A program made the position numbers and the translations under genes. A model generated the notes under the pieces. That model was not told the DNA's origin. It did no database searches and saw only the letters and a program-made list of their open reading frames with translations. 64,000 nucleotides of DNA, from contig CALYLW010000130.1 of NCBI GenBank assembly GCA_944989445.1, positions 2,050,166-2,114,165 of the forward strand. The letters run 5' to 3'. Shown here one piece after another: positions 33,871 to 45,010 of this stretch (position 1 is the stretch's first letter; every line of letters starts with the position of its first letter). This stretch comes from Ampullaceana balthica (lineage: Eukaryota; Mollusca; Gastropoda; Lymnaeidae).

Positions 33871-34570
33871 CAATCTTATCTTATCTTAACTGTTGCAGAT
33901 GCTCCTTCTATACAGAAGATTATAGCGTCCTACCCTTATCTATGGTTAGTGTCTAGTCCTGCATTCTTATTAGAGTTTTAAATGTTGATAAAGTGTTGGT
34001 TTTCCTGGTTTCTTCAGACAACACATTTCACGCCGGAATTCCGGACGTGAAGAAATGAGAATTTGTATGTGTTTGTTCTTGCATACGGAATAGGAAAAGT
34101 GTTTTTTTCCTTATCTGAGAATTGTATTAAGTTATCTTTGTGTTGCATCTCTAAATTAGAATTGATTGCTTTATGTATAATTAATGTACTACTTTGCTCT
34201 TGGTTCTTCTATCCGGTAGTGTTTCAAGGTTTAATGATTTAACTAATGGTGTTATTTTTGACAGTTTCGAATATACTCAAGTAATGAATACGGCAGCTCT
34301 TTTTTAAATGTTTCTAGTTTATCAAGGTTTTCTTTGGTGGATGGGTCACATACAGAATATGCATATTCTAGTACAGGTCTCACCAAAGTGGGGTGACGTT
34401 TTAGTTTCATAGTTTTATTAAATCTTCAAAAGTTTCTTTTTATAAAGCCTAAGGTTTTTTTTAAATTGATTTTTTAATAACTTCATTGACATGAGTCAAT
34501 GAGAGCTTCTCCTTTATTATTACTCCTAAGTATTTTGCATCTTTAGTTTGGGTTAGTTCCAAAGTAAAGC
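33871..34570 (-). pseudogene. LINE B: decayed C-terminal reverse transcriptase with microsatellite tail
   Basis: Reading the minus strand from about 34567 gives TKDAKYLGVIIKEKLSLTHV, LGFIKRN, then TLVRPVLEYAYSVCDPSTKE and LVKSLNLETLPDRRTKSK. This is the standard order for the thumb/C-terminal region of CR1/L2/Jockey-type non-LTR reverse transcriptases. Two in-frame stops lie near 34450 and 34420. Further 3' comes a degraded HTNSHFFTSGI and RKTNTLSTFKTLI segment, then GTAGGACGCTATAATCTTCT. It ends in AGATAAGATAAGATT at 33871-33890, the short-repeat tail typical of these LINEs. The catalytic core and endonuclease are absent. It lies in no single ORF and is clearly dead. Confidence 0.82.
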
Positions 34571-34597
34571 AAACTCATTTCCTAGGAATCGGTAGAT

Positions 34598-34740
34598 CCC
34601 CGCCCCTCCTCTCAATACTCATCCCTGAACTTACCTTTCATCACTTACCCATCACTAATCAATCCCCGCCCCCACCCCCCTCTCAATACTCATCCCTGAA
34701 CTTACCTTTCACCACTTACCCATCACTAATCAATCCCCCA
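34598..34740. repeat. Direct duplication of about 71 bp
   Basis: The segment from CTCTCAATACTCATCCCTGA to CACTTACCCATCACTAATCA is present twice with one or two substitutions; the C-rich spacer differs in length. Confidence 0.92.
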
Positions 34741-35406
34741 TCCTACACCCCCATCAACTTCAGATGCGAAGTAACACCTCGGCGGGAGTCATTGGGGGCG
34801 GGGAGGGGGGGGTGAAGCACTTAATCGATAAAGACACGTACGACTTACAAATATAATTCTTGGAAGTTACAGACAAACTCGAAATTTTCCTGTAAAAAGT
34901 GAGACTTAAAAAAAAATTGCAAAAAAATAACTTTAAAAAAAAATGATCCCGTCAATTTTTCCGTTTCTTGAAAAATTTTTTGGGAACAAAAAAGGAAATT
35001 AAAAAAACTTCTAATTATAAAATAAGGCGTGAGCTCAGGCAACAAGGAAGAAATTTGGTGTATTTTAATTTCTTTTATGTTTCCATTCCAACGGAATGAC
35101 ACTGCACGGACGTCATCAAATTGTGTCGAGGAAACCACGTGACATGAATATGAAATGTCTTGGGGCGACTTTTTTTTTAAGAAACTATTTTTAAGAAGTT
35201 CTTTCTATTGTAAATAGAGAAGACCAAGCAGATATTTTTAGCTGAAAAGTTCAACATAAATTTTAAAAATACATTTTTGACGAATGTAACGATTAAAAAT
35301 TACTACATTATCTGCACACAGCAGAACTGCTGGTTTACATACAGTATGTTTAGTACCAACTAATGCGATGAGTATATTATCTACACATGGCTATAAAAAT
35401 ACTTGG
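34741..35406. other. Anonymous DNA, no gene seen
   Basis: Contains a G-run near 34800 and several poly-A/T stretches. The 97-codon minus ORF at 34845-35138 is Phe/Lys-rich and unsupported. Confidence 0.4.
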
Positions 35407-35680
35407 CCAACCGAGTAGTGGTGTTACTCCCGTTGCTAACCAAATTGTGGTGCTAATCCCATTGCTAACCAAATTGTGGTGCTAATCCCAGTAACCAAAT
35501 TTGGTGCTAATCCCATTAACCAAATTGTGGTGCTAATCCCATTGCAAACCAAATTGTGGTGCTAATCCCATTGCAAACAAAATTGTGGTGCTAATCCCAT
35601 TGCAAACCAAATTGTGGTGCTAATCCCATTGCAAACCAAATTGTGGCATTACTCCCATTGCCAACCAAGTAGTTGTGTTA
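35407..35680. repeat. 28-bp minisatellite, about ten copies
   Basis: The unit contains AACCAAATTGTGGTGCTAAT followed by CCCATTGC. Two copies are shortened and the edge copies are degenerate. Confidence 0.92.
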
Positions 35681-35791
35681 TTTCAATAGTATTAACCACT
35701 CCATTTTCCGCCCTCTTTAAAACAAAGCTTGTAATGTACTGTACTGATAGATGTAACAAACACATCGTCCGGACATTAGAATTCATTAGAT

Positions 35792-35998
35792 CAGTGCTTT
35801 TCAACCTGTGGTCCGCGGACCCCTAGTGGTCCGCGAAGATGTCCCTGGTGGTCCACGAGGATGAAATTTTAATTTATATACAAAGTATAATTATCTATAA
35901 ATTTCCTGCAGGGAGTACCAAAATTGTCTTTAGTGGTCCGCGTCTAAGACACAAATTTTTCAAGTGGTCCTTGAATCTCGAAAGGTTGAGAACCACTG
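35792..35998. mobile_element. hAT MITE of 207 bp with perfect TSD
   Basis: It begins CAGTGCTTTTCAACCTGTGG and ends AAAGGTTGAGAACCACTG, imperfect inverted ends of about 18 bp. It is bracketed by CATTAGAT at 35784-35791 and 35999-36006, an exact 8-bp duplication diagnostic of hAT insertion. Internally GTGGTCCGCG recurs in both orientations near the ends, as in subterminal transposase-binding repeats of hAT elements. No coding capacity. Confidence 0.94.
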
Positions 35999-36061
35999 CA
36001 TTAGATAATTGCATACAAGTAAAAGTATAAGAAAACTATAAATAATATAATTTTACTTTTA

Positions 36062-36355
36062 GCCCGTGTGCGTGTATGTGTGCATGTGTATGTGTATGTG
36101 CACGCGACGGTTCGTGTGTGAGCGTACATGTATGTGCACGTGTGTGAATGTATGTGTGCGCGCGTGAGCGTGTATGTACGCGCATGTGTGTGTATGTGAT
36201 TGCGGGTATGTGTGCGTGTATGTGTGCGTGTATATGTGCGTGTGTTTGCTTGTATGTGTGCGTGTATGTGTGTGTGCGTTTATGTGTGTGTGGGCGTGTA
36301 TGTGTGCGTGTATGTGTTGATGTTTGTGTGCGTGTATGTGTGCGTGCGTATGTGA
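36062..36355. repeat. Complex (GT)n-type repeat, TGTGTGCGTGTA units
   Basis: Alternating pyrimidine-purine DNA built on GTGTATGTGTGCGTGTATGT. Overlapping ORFs on both strands (up to 143 codons) are artefacts of it. Long alternating GT/GC tracts can adopt left-handed DNA. Confidence 0.93.
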
Positions 36356-37028
36356 GTGGACCGTCTGAATGAGACCCATGTACTCCTGCAATTGATGACG
36401 TCACATAACCCGGGGTCGCAATGATGTCATGGAGCCGTGCGGGTGCTATTAGTGAAATGGGGGCCATTTATATACACCAGGGCTCCCGAGACGCATGGGT
36501 ACATGGGCGTATCAAGTTGGGTGGAGGGGTGGGGGTGTTTCATCGCTGGCTTTCACCAGGAGCAGGCACACAAATGCAGAAAGTAATTTTTTGCTTCCCG
36601 CTCTGAAATGAAAATGTATTGACCCCTGAGAGGACGTAATGCATCTGATGGAACGATAAGATTGTCTGTACCGGAACGATAAGATTGTCTGTACCGATGT
36701 TAGAGAAACGCAGTGGCATCTGATGGTGGCCGGGGGCTCTCAAACTGTCTTTAAGGGGGCCGTCAAAATTAAATTTACTATTTATGTTTTTATAGGTTTT
36801 TAGTCAAGTGAAAATGGGTTTAAATTTAAAAGTGGAAGGCATTGAAACTGGGGTAGCCCTGAGAAATTTTGATTTGGATTTTATTTAGGGTAGCCCGTCA
36901 ATAAATTAAGATTCCCTGTTGCAAGATTAGAAATAGTTAAAAAGAACGCAACCGGCATTGTTGAGACTTGATGGGAAATGTATGGATATACAGATGGAGA
37001 CTAGTAGACAAGGACAGTAATGGGCAGG
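36356..37028. other. Anonymous DNA with a 23-bp duplication
   Basis: GGAACGATAAGATTGTCTGT is duplicated back to back at about 36651-36697. Nothing else is recognised. Confidence 0.5.
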
Positions 37029-37575
37029 GAGACTTCTGGACAGGGAGATAGGTGGACTGGGAGATAGGTGGACAGGGAGATAGGTGGACAGGGAGATAGG
37101 TGGACAGGGAGATAGATGGACAGGGAGATAGTGGAGGGAGTAGGTGGAAAGGGAGATAGGTGGACAGGGAGATAGGTGGACAGGGAGATAGGTGGACAGG
37201 GAGATAGGTGGACAGGGAGATAGGTGGACAGGGAGTTAGGTGGACAGGGAGATAGGTGGACAGGGAGATAGGAGGACAGGGAAACTAGTGGATAGGGAGA
37301 TAGGTGGGCAGGGAGATAGGTGGACAGGGAAACTAGTGGATAGGGAGATAGGTGGGCAGGGACATAGGTGGATAGTGAAACTAGAGGATAGGGAGATAGG
37401 TGGGCAGGGAGATAGGTGGGACAGGGAGATAGGTGGACAGGGAGATAGGTGGACAGGGAGACTAGTGGATAGGTAGATAGATGGACAGGGAGACTAGTGG
37501 ATAGGGAGATAGGTGGGCAGGGAGATAGGTGGACAGGGAGATAGGTGGGCAAGGACACTGGTGGATAGGGAAACT
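37029..37575. repeat. 16-bp minisatellite (ACAGGGAGATAGGTGG), about 34 copies
   Basis: Purine-rich 16-bp unit with variants (GAAACTAGTGGAT, GATAGGTGGGC). The minus strand is stop-free in all frames, giving a 207-codon ORF with a 16-residue phrase (PPISLSTYLPVHLSPC). Not called as a gene. Confidence 0.95.
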
Positions 37576-37696
37576 GTTGGAAAAATAAACTGTACCTACT
37601 TAACTCTAGAGATTTCATTAACAATCCACCAAGCGAAACAAAAACATCCTCTTATAAACATTGCGCAACGTAAATTACTGAAAGCTGATCGTTAGC

Positions 37697-37995
37697 TTTT
37701 GTAATTCTATTCTGTGCGTGTATCTTTATTTTTGTAATTCTATTCTGTGCGTGTATCTTTATTTTTGTAATTCTATTCTGTGCGTGTATCTTTATTTTTG
37801 TAATTCTATTCTGTGCGTGTATCTTTATTTTTGTAATTCTATTCTGTGCGTGTATCTTTATTTTTGTAATTCTATTCTGTGCGTGTATCTTTATTTTTGT
37901 AATTCTATTCTGTGCGTGTATCTTTATTTTTGTAATTCTATTCTGTGCGTGTATCTTTATTTTTGTAATTCTATTCTGTGCGTGTATCTTTATGT
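37697..37995. repeat. 33-bp minisatellite, nine near-identical copies
   Basis: The unit contains TTTTGTAATTCTATTCTGTG then CGTGTATCTTTAT. Being 33 bp long and stop-free on both strands, it yields CNSILCVYLYF on plus and RITKIKIHAQN on minus as perfect 11-residue repeats. These ORFs (100 and 168 codons) are not supported as genes. Confidence 0.95.
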
Positions 37996-39539
37996 AAAAC
38001 GCGTTGAGCCCAGCTGCTAGCCCTGGTACCACGCTATTTAAGTCACTAAAATTTTTTTTTATTATTATATCTATTATCGTTGTACAAGTCCATGTAAGCA
38101 TTTTATAAAACGACCGACATTTCAAATTACAGTTTGAAAAGAAAACACCATTTTTCATCTTAACTTACGGCCATTCTAAGACTAACTTCAATACCCTACC
38201 TAATCAATCTAGTTTCACGAGCCATTAAAAAAATAATAAATTATCTTATAAATAAGCTCTCGTATTCTATGGGATTCACATTTTTCCTCGTTTATCCAAG
38301 TAAGTAAATAACATTCAAACTAATACGACAAGCTCTTGCTTTTACGATTTCTTGTTTAAAACAAATGTTTAAAATTTTAGATAAAGAATGTTACATGGAT
38401 ACATCCTTTGCTAATTAAGATGTAGCTCAATAATTTAAGGCGAAACATGAGACACACGGCAACAGGACACTGTGAAATTCTTCCCTCTGCGGTCCACTCA
38501 GTTTGAATGTATCCATCATCCGATCAGTTTGAATGTATCCATCATCAAATCAACACGAAAGAAAACAATCTCTGCTGTAACATCCACGATGTCTGGCTCA
38601 AACGTTATGGGCTTTATTTCAACATAGCCAGCAATGCCACATCAGTGGGCCATTGGCTTGATAAATCTGGGACGGCTACACACACACACACACTCGTATT
38701 TGAGAAATGTATTAACGACAACGCATACCTGTCTAAGGCGTGCATTAATCATCCACGCACAACTCTCCAAGACATGCCTTAATCACCACGCACACCTGTA
38801 CGAATCATGCGTTAATCATAATCATGAGTACCCGGTCCGTTTACAAGAGTCGGTCATCACGTAGTGATCATACCTAAAACATCCTTCATTTATTGCGCAA
38901 ACTGGTATCACACAACGATTTCACATTATTAACGGTTCCAAACATATTCTTTTAATTAACCTCAATACCGTGATTGTGACCTCGCTTTTCAATCGTGTTC
39001 CGCGCGTTTTGTCAATGTTGCGCATCTCGCTAATTCCCTTTTCCCTTATATTTTTCTAAAATATTTTAAATTACCAGTTCTACGATTTTGAATTCGGACT
39101 TTTACCGATTAACACAATGATTCATTATTCTCACAGCCTAGCCTCGTGGTGAACTCACTATAGAATATAAGCAGAACACTGTAGCAAAGATATCCATAAC
39201 TTGTCATGAGGACAAACATTGTCACATATTGTCACATATTCACAAACCCCATAAGGGGATTAAATCCGGCTGGACTGAAGGTTGATCCTATTTCAGACGG
39301 AACGTTAACCGAGACAGCACTAACGGTCGCTGATTCTGTCCCCTTCGAATCAGCCCCAGAAATGTCGCACACTCCGAGGCGACACCGAGGGCTATTCCCT
39401 CCTCCGCCTCCCCCATCCAATCAACGGTACCTTCTGCGTACATAGGGGCGCGTGGGGTGGGGTGGTGGTGGCCATTATTTCTGTATATAATACCAGAAAT
39501 GGATTTACCTCAAATTAATTGTGTGCGCGCCAGTGTATA
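37996..39539. other. Anonymous DNA, no gene seen
   Basis: A small duplication of CAGTTTGAATGTATCCATCA occurs near 38498-38545 and a CA run near 38680. ORFs at 38507-38864 and 39206-39445 have no recognisable domain; the latter ends in a Pro run from a C-rich tract. Confidence 0.42.
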
Positions 39540-39547
39540 TAAGTAAC

Positions 39548-39952
39548 GGTAATCCATTATTTCAGCGCATTTTAAATTTTAAGTACAAAATAAATAAAAT
39601 AACTTACTTTTACTAATTTAAACACTTAAATCAGAAATTAAAAAAAAGTTTTTAATGCTTTAAAACTTAGTTTTGTGTGTGTTTTGTTGAGTTTAAAGGG
39701 GTTTTTAACTTAGAAAAAGGTTTTTAAAAGCAGACTTCCAAACAACAACAATGGCGCCGTTAGTCACAGAAGATAAGGAAATATACAAAGTTTTATTTCG
39801 TACAAATTGTAAAATAGTAATTTTATTCCAACAAAAAAATAATGTTTTCATTTTAAAATAGATTTCATAATAATAATTAATGAAGAGAGCTTGAAAAAAT
39901 GGTTTTTTTTTGATGACTTGAAACATAAAATACGCTGAAATAAGGGATTACC
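39548..39952. mobile_element. MITE of 405 bp with about 29-bp inverted ends
   Basis: The left end GGTAATCCATTATTTCAGCG and the right end, whose complement reads GGTAATCCCTTATTTCAGCG, match over roughly 29 bases with two differences. Flanks TAAGTAAC (39540-39547) and TAAGTGCC (39953-39960) agree at six of eight bases, suggesting an old 8-bp TSD. The A+T-rich interior has no transposase. Confidence 0.82.
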
Positions 39953-39960
39953 TAAGTGCC

Positions 39961-40514
39961 TTCTGTAGAGATTAGAGTTTGTGCAGACTTCAGGCTATTT
40001 ATAGAAAAAAAACCAAAAGAAAAAACCTTTGAGGATTGCTGGTCAGTGCACTGACCCCTTCCACCCACCCCATCCCCACCCCCCACACACAAACAGAACT
40101 GAACGAACAGTGATCACTGGCATAACCTGCGAATAACAGCTTCCCTGCCGATAACATCAATTTGTCTGCGTTTCAAATGCGTTGGTTATTTGACATGTAC
40201 CGTTACAGAATGGCTGCGGCTGTATCATAATAATTTAATAACGTAGTAAATTAATCAAGCGTGTGGTATGGGGGTGACGCGGTGGGTGGAGATGGAGTTA
40301 CATAAAAACGGTAGGGTGATAACAACAAAATATTTATAGATCATTTGTAAACAGTATAGCGATATCATTGGTTTGTAAGTTACTATAAACAGTTTTTTTA
40401 ATGCCAAGAATCGTACTGTATCTGTGTCAAGAAAGCCCCGGGGTTATATATACACAACACTAGACACACACCCACAGACACATAGACAGACACCCCCCCC
40501 ACACACACTGATGC
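39961..40514. other. Anonymous DNA, no gene seen
   Basis: C-rich tract near 40055-40085 and a short CACACA run near 40465. No gene. Confidence 0.4.
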
Positions 40515-40670
40515 AAATTTTATGCCCTCAGATCTATTCAGCGAAATTAATGCCCTGATATCTATTCTGTGAATTCAATGCCCTGAGCTCTATTCAGTGA
40601 CCTATACCCACAAATCAATTCAGAGAAATCAATACCCTGACATCTATTCTGTAAAATCAATAGCTAAGAT
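40515..40670. repeat. Degenerate 32-36-bp repeat (AATGCCCTGATATCTATTC)
   Basis: Four to five copies of AATACCCTGAKMTCTATTC plus TGTGAAATC with many substitutions. Confidence 0.72.
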
Positions 40671-41039
40671 ATAAGTGTGTTACATTTTTAAATAGTTAAC
40701 AAGTCGATCAGGTAACCTTTAACCAAAGACACAGCTGAATTTAATGACGTCATTTTGGGGTACTTTAGTACACGTGTAATTTATCGACTTCCGGTACAAT
40801 GCCAACGACCTTTGTTTCCCGCATTTACATGAAAATTCAACTAAAGCAAAGAAGAAAGGGAGAGAGTGAATGGGTTTCAGGGGAGGGGGGGGGGTGTTGG
40901 GGGAGAATCATTGTGTCCCAGATTTCCATAAAGATTTTCATTAAAGTCACGTGGTGTGGCAGCTTATGGGAGAATTTCCTGCGATCCATTAGGGCATTAT
41001 TCAAACTAAGTGTGCCCTTTGTATCTCTTGTCCCAGTCT
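40671..41039. other. Anonymous DNA with a poly-G run
   Basis: A GGGGAGGGGGGGGG tract lies near 40880-40892. The small ORF across it has no motif. Confidence 0.4.
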
Positions 41040-41068
41040 AGTTTATTTCTCTCTCTTTCTCTATCTCT

Positions 41069-41144
<76 letters not shown>

Positions 41145-41170
41145 CACACACTCACACACACAATCTTTCT
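41040..41170. repeat. CT then CA microsatellite
   Basis: CTCTCTTTCTC followed by about 90 bases of CA dinucleotides with few interruptions. Confidence 0.95.
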
Positions 41171-41214
41171 CTCCCCAGTCTACGAATGTCTGTTCAGTCA
41201 AACTCTTTATCTCA

Positions 41215-41483
<269 letters not shown>

Positions 41484-41844
41484 TAGGGCTGTTATCGATT
41501 AATTTAAATTTAATCGTTAACTTTTGAAAAATTATCGAGTAATCAATCGATAATTTCGTTTAAAGCCAAACATACACATTTATGACGTCATTAAACTGAT
41601 CATTTCTCACGGACATTGAAAATTGAGAATATTTTGAACTAAATTTTATGACAATGTGTTGATCCTTGATTGGATGTTTGTGCTGAAGGTGGTACGTCAG
41701 CGATGTATTTGATCCTTTAAAAGAGAATTTAGTTATGGCAGCGATACACAGTAAACTTTTTCACCATCTTCGACTTTGCCATCCGCAGTTAGCTAAAAAA
41801 CAAAAATTTTGCTCAACTTTCTAGTTATATGTTTAAATTTAACG

Positions 41845-42012
41845 CTAGGGTTGCGAGGTGGCTGTCTCAAAAATACCGGACGCCAATGTGGAATTTTGCC
41901 GATGGCACAATATTTAAATGTAAAATGTCCGGTATTGCTTCCATTTTTCCACTGGACAAATAACGATAATACCGGAAAGTCCGGTACAAAACCGGACATC
42001 TAGCAACCCTAG
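41845..42012. mobile_element. MITE with CTAGGGTTGC / GCAACCCTAG ends
   Basis: Opposed ends TAGGGTTGCGAGGTGGCTG and GGACATCTAGCAACCCTA enclose CCGG-rich palindromic sequence (ACCGGA, TCCGGT) of about 165 bp. Such CCGGA-rich mini-elements are typical of hAT-derived MITEs, but I find no clean 8-bp TSD. Confidence 0.65.
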
Positions 42013-42119
42013 CTGAAGCTGTCAGACATTTTTTAGTTGACGTCTGCCGGTCCACATACAGTACTAAAATAAAATATAATATTACGCGGGAGAAGTTTGT
42101 ACGTAAAAACATATATAAA

Positions 42120-42535
42120 TTACTAGCGTATCACCCGTCAAAAAGGACGGAAGTTTTCAGCTAAAATCTATTTATTTTGAAAAAATGCACTTTTTTAGGG
42201 CGCCTACGGTGCCGACCTTTTTCAAAAGCCCAACTAACTTGTCCTTGTTTGATAAATACGAAATATTAAACTTTCTGAAATGTACACAAATTATTTATTA
42301 TAATACGGGTTGTAGGGCGCCTACAGCGCCCCCTTTTGTTTTGTTTTTATTTTATAATGAACAATCATCAAATCCTCTTTTGACATAGTTCCCTTTTCCA
42401 AAATTAAAATATGAGCTAAAACAATGACGTCATATAATTTTTTGTACAGCGCATCTTTAATTTGCACACCTTTTGATGCATTGATGCAGTAATTTGGTGC
42501 GCTGCTTTCTAAAATTAGTAGCGTCATGGACAGAC
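42120..42535 (+). repeat. Interspersed repeat with ACTAGCGTATCACCCGTC end, copy 3
   Basis: It begins TTACTAGCGTATCACCCGTC and reaches GGTGCGCTGCTTTCTAAAAT. Unlike the other copies it contains GGCGCCTACGGTGCCGACC and GTAGGGCGCCTACAGCGCCC, two related GC-rich palindromic segments. Confidence 0.72.
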
Positions 42536-42744
42536 ACTACGTGACATTGCAAATTATATTGTTTAGTTATTAATTATTAACAAGTAATTATTTATTAATA
42601 AAAAAATTCAAAAATATTATAAATATTTTCTTTAGTTTTAATCGAATTTTTATCGATTAACATAATTTTAATCGATAAAATATTTTAACGATTAATCGAG
42701 AAATTAATCGTTAATTTCCGCACCCCTAATATATATATATATAG

Positions 42745-42945
42745 GTTGTGCTGCGGCGCCCATTTTTTTGGGCGTCTACGGCGCCCATCTTTTTCAAAAG
42801 TCCAACTAACTTGTCCTTGTATGATAAATCGTAATATTCCTGAAATGTACACAAATTATTTATAGAATATTTTTTTACAGTGCTAATCACCCAACGATTT
42901 TTAAAACTAATTTTAGAAAGCAGCGCACCAAATTACTGCAGCAAT
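42745..42945 (-). repeat. Partial copy of the same interspersed repeat, with GGCGCC segments
   Basis: The phrase TTTTTCAAAAGTCCAACTAA then CTTGTCCTTG and GAAATGTACACAAATTATTT duplicates 42220-42300. The tail TTTTAGAAAGCAGCGCACCA matches the complement of the family's other end. Confidence 0.65.
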
Positions 42946-43080
42946 ATATATCTCATTCGGTCTCTCTATCCCTTCGTCTTTCTCTGTCTTTCTTTATGTC
43001 TCTTTCTGTCTCTGTCCACGTCTCTCTCTCTCTCTCTCTGCCTTACCTCTCTCTCTCTCTCTCGTCTCTCTGTCTAACTC
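42946..43080. repeat. CT-rich low-complexity tract
   Basis: TCTCTCTC runs with CTGTCTTTCT interruptions. The Ser/Leu-rich ORFs here are artefacts. Confidence 0.9.
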
Positions 43081-43930
43081 CCCGTTTCTCTTCCTCTTTT
43101 AGCTTCCTATCAACATTAACTGGCTATCAACCACAAACCCCAGTTTTCTCAGCGCTTACTTCTCTCCCTGCATCCCCACTGTCCACCTCCTATCCTGTTC
43201 TCTTTCTCACCTCCGTCTAAACTTCAAGTCCAACTCTAAGACTCTGGTTGAGTACATCTTTTCACAAATGACGTTGAAGTTGCGTACTTGGTGAATTCTC
43301 CAAGGGAGAATAAACAACATAAACTATCTCGTTCCACCTCTTCACATCCTAAACACTCGGAACACCCGGAGCATCGGATTCAGGAAAAGTTAACGGGCGA
43401 AAATGTGATTTATTCTCCCCGTACACGATATTAGGAAAACATGTTTTTAAACAACACCATCACAAAAACAACATGACTTCAATAAGAAATAAACGAAACC
43501 GAACAAGATGAGTTGGCTGGCTGTCCTACATGGATGCTTTACAACATATCAACACGAATTGAGAACCTTGAAAGCCCCCCCCCCACCCCACCAGATCGTT
43601 GCGGTCTACACTCCATGTCCAAACAGCAATCCTCACACGAAGACCTGATTAAGACAAAGTAAGTGCCTAACGGGTTCCGGAAGGCTTGCGTGTAGAACAC
43701 TGGACTCTGAAGAGATGGCCGCCGATATCAGACCGGAAGCGGGTGGACTAGTGAAAAGTAGGTCATGCAGGTGAGATGGAGAGAGCGATAGAGTGATGGT
43801 CTATGTTAGTGAACCTTGCCACCTCGGAGAGAGAGATTTGAAACGAAGTGGGTAAAGTAGGTCACCAAACTGCACATACACTCATCAACTAGAATCTAGG
43901 ACAACGAAGTGGGAACGAAATGGGGGATAT
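43081..43930. other. Anonymous DNA, no gene seen
   Basis: Includes a C-run near 43577. No domain-bearing ORF or RNA gene found. Confidence 0.4.
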
Positions 43931-44171
43931 AAAGGGCTCATGGGTGAGGGCCTAACTAAAGGGCTCATGGGTGAGGGCCTAACTAAAGGGCTCATGGGTG
44001 AGGGCCTAACTAAAGGGCTCATGGGTGAGGGCCTAACTAAAGGGCTCATGGGTGAGGGCCTAACTAAAGGGCTCATGGGTGAGGGCCTAACTAAAGGGCT
44101 CATGGGTGAGGGCCTAACTAAAGGGCTCATGGGTGAGGGCCTAACTAAAGGGCTCATGGGTGAGGGCCTAA
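43931..44171. repeat. 27-bp minisatellite, nine identical copies
   Basis: The unit contains AAAGGGCTCATGGGTGAGGG then CCTAACT. I see no difference between copies. Unit length is divisible by three, and the plus frame GEGLTKGLM and minus frame MSPLVRPSP are both open. Confidence 0.97.
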
Positions 44172-44779
44172 CACCTCAATACAAATAAACATCGATATCA
44201 CAACAGCTGGACATCAGCACACATACAGATCAACAAACCATAGTGGTCGTTCCCATCACCACACAAATCGTTTAGTTCCCAGTCTTTAAGAATTGGCCAC
44301 CAACCACCCTCCCCCCCCCACGGACGTTTCAAGGTAAATGATTACCAACTAAATAATTTTGCGTCATAAATGATTTTTCTTTTACAGTATACATATATCT
44401 AAACTAGATTATGATTTGTTAATATATTATATTGTGTTTAAGTTGTCCTATATTGGCTTGGTTAGTGTTTAATTTGTGTTGTGATCCCCGTGGTGAGGCC
44501 CCAGCAACTACTTAATCGCAAATTTGAATAAAATTAAAAGTAATGTTAGAGCCCACGAGATAAAATATGTAGTTCAGAGATCACAGAAAGACGTCAGTAA
44601 AATCACGGACCGTTAGCGTTTTGGGGTCGAGGTTATCTGGTGAAGTTCTTGATTAAAAAAACACAAATGTTTGCCCAAACGTCCGTCGGAAAACTCGTCA
44701 TCGACAGTCGAAAAATATCCGGATATGAAACCCACGAATTCATACTACGTCACAAGTCTTGCTAAGTAAGGTCAAATTT
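44172..44779. other. Anonymous DNA, no gene seen
   Basis: No recognised ORF or repeat. Confidence 0.4.
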
Positions 44780-45010
44780 TCAGCATGCATCTCCTGGGAA
44801 AAGATCTTGGCTATGAAGGGCCCCAAGAAGGAAAGCTACTTGAAAAAGACCTTATCTAAGGAAGTTCCCAAAACGAAATTTATTTGAAAAGATCTTAAAG
44901 AAGTTTCAAAAACGAAAGTTACTTGAAAAAGACCTTAACTAAGGAAGGTCTGCAAAAAAATAATTAAAAAATGAAAGCTTCTTGACAAAGACCTTATCAA
45001 AGAAAGGACA
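44780..45010. repeat. Degenerate repeat of about 60 bp (CTTGAAAAAGACCTTAT)
   Basis: GAAAGYTACTTGAAAAAGAC plus CTTATCTAAGGAAG recurs four times with indels. Confidence 0.75.

Larger units (their letters stand above)
41484..42728. mobile_element. TIR element with CGATTAAT-rich ends, inserted in (TA)n
   Basis: The left end is TAGGGCTGTTATCGATTAAT; the right end is TTAATCGTTAATTTCCGCAC followed by CCCTA. These are inverted with respect to each other and embedded in AT-palindromic subterminal repeats. TA repeats flank both sides, so an 8-bp TSD of ATATATAT is possible but not provable. The interior contains two other repeats (41845-42012 and 42120-42535). It has no intact ORF of its own. Confidence 0.7.

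Noticed and set aside
36036..36467. His/Thr-rich ORFs of 110-143 codons
   Set aside because: Read-through of a GT-rich alternating repeat.
43660..43760. SINE-like phrase GTAGAACACTGGACTCTGAA
   Set aside because: Only a vague resemblance to tRNA-derived sequence, no second copy in the window and no tail.
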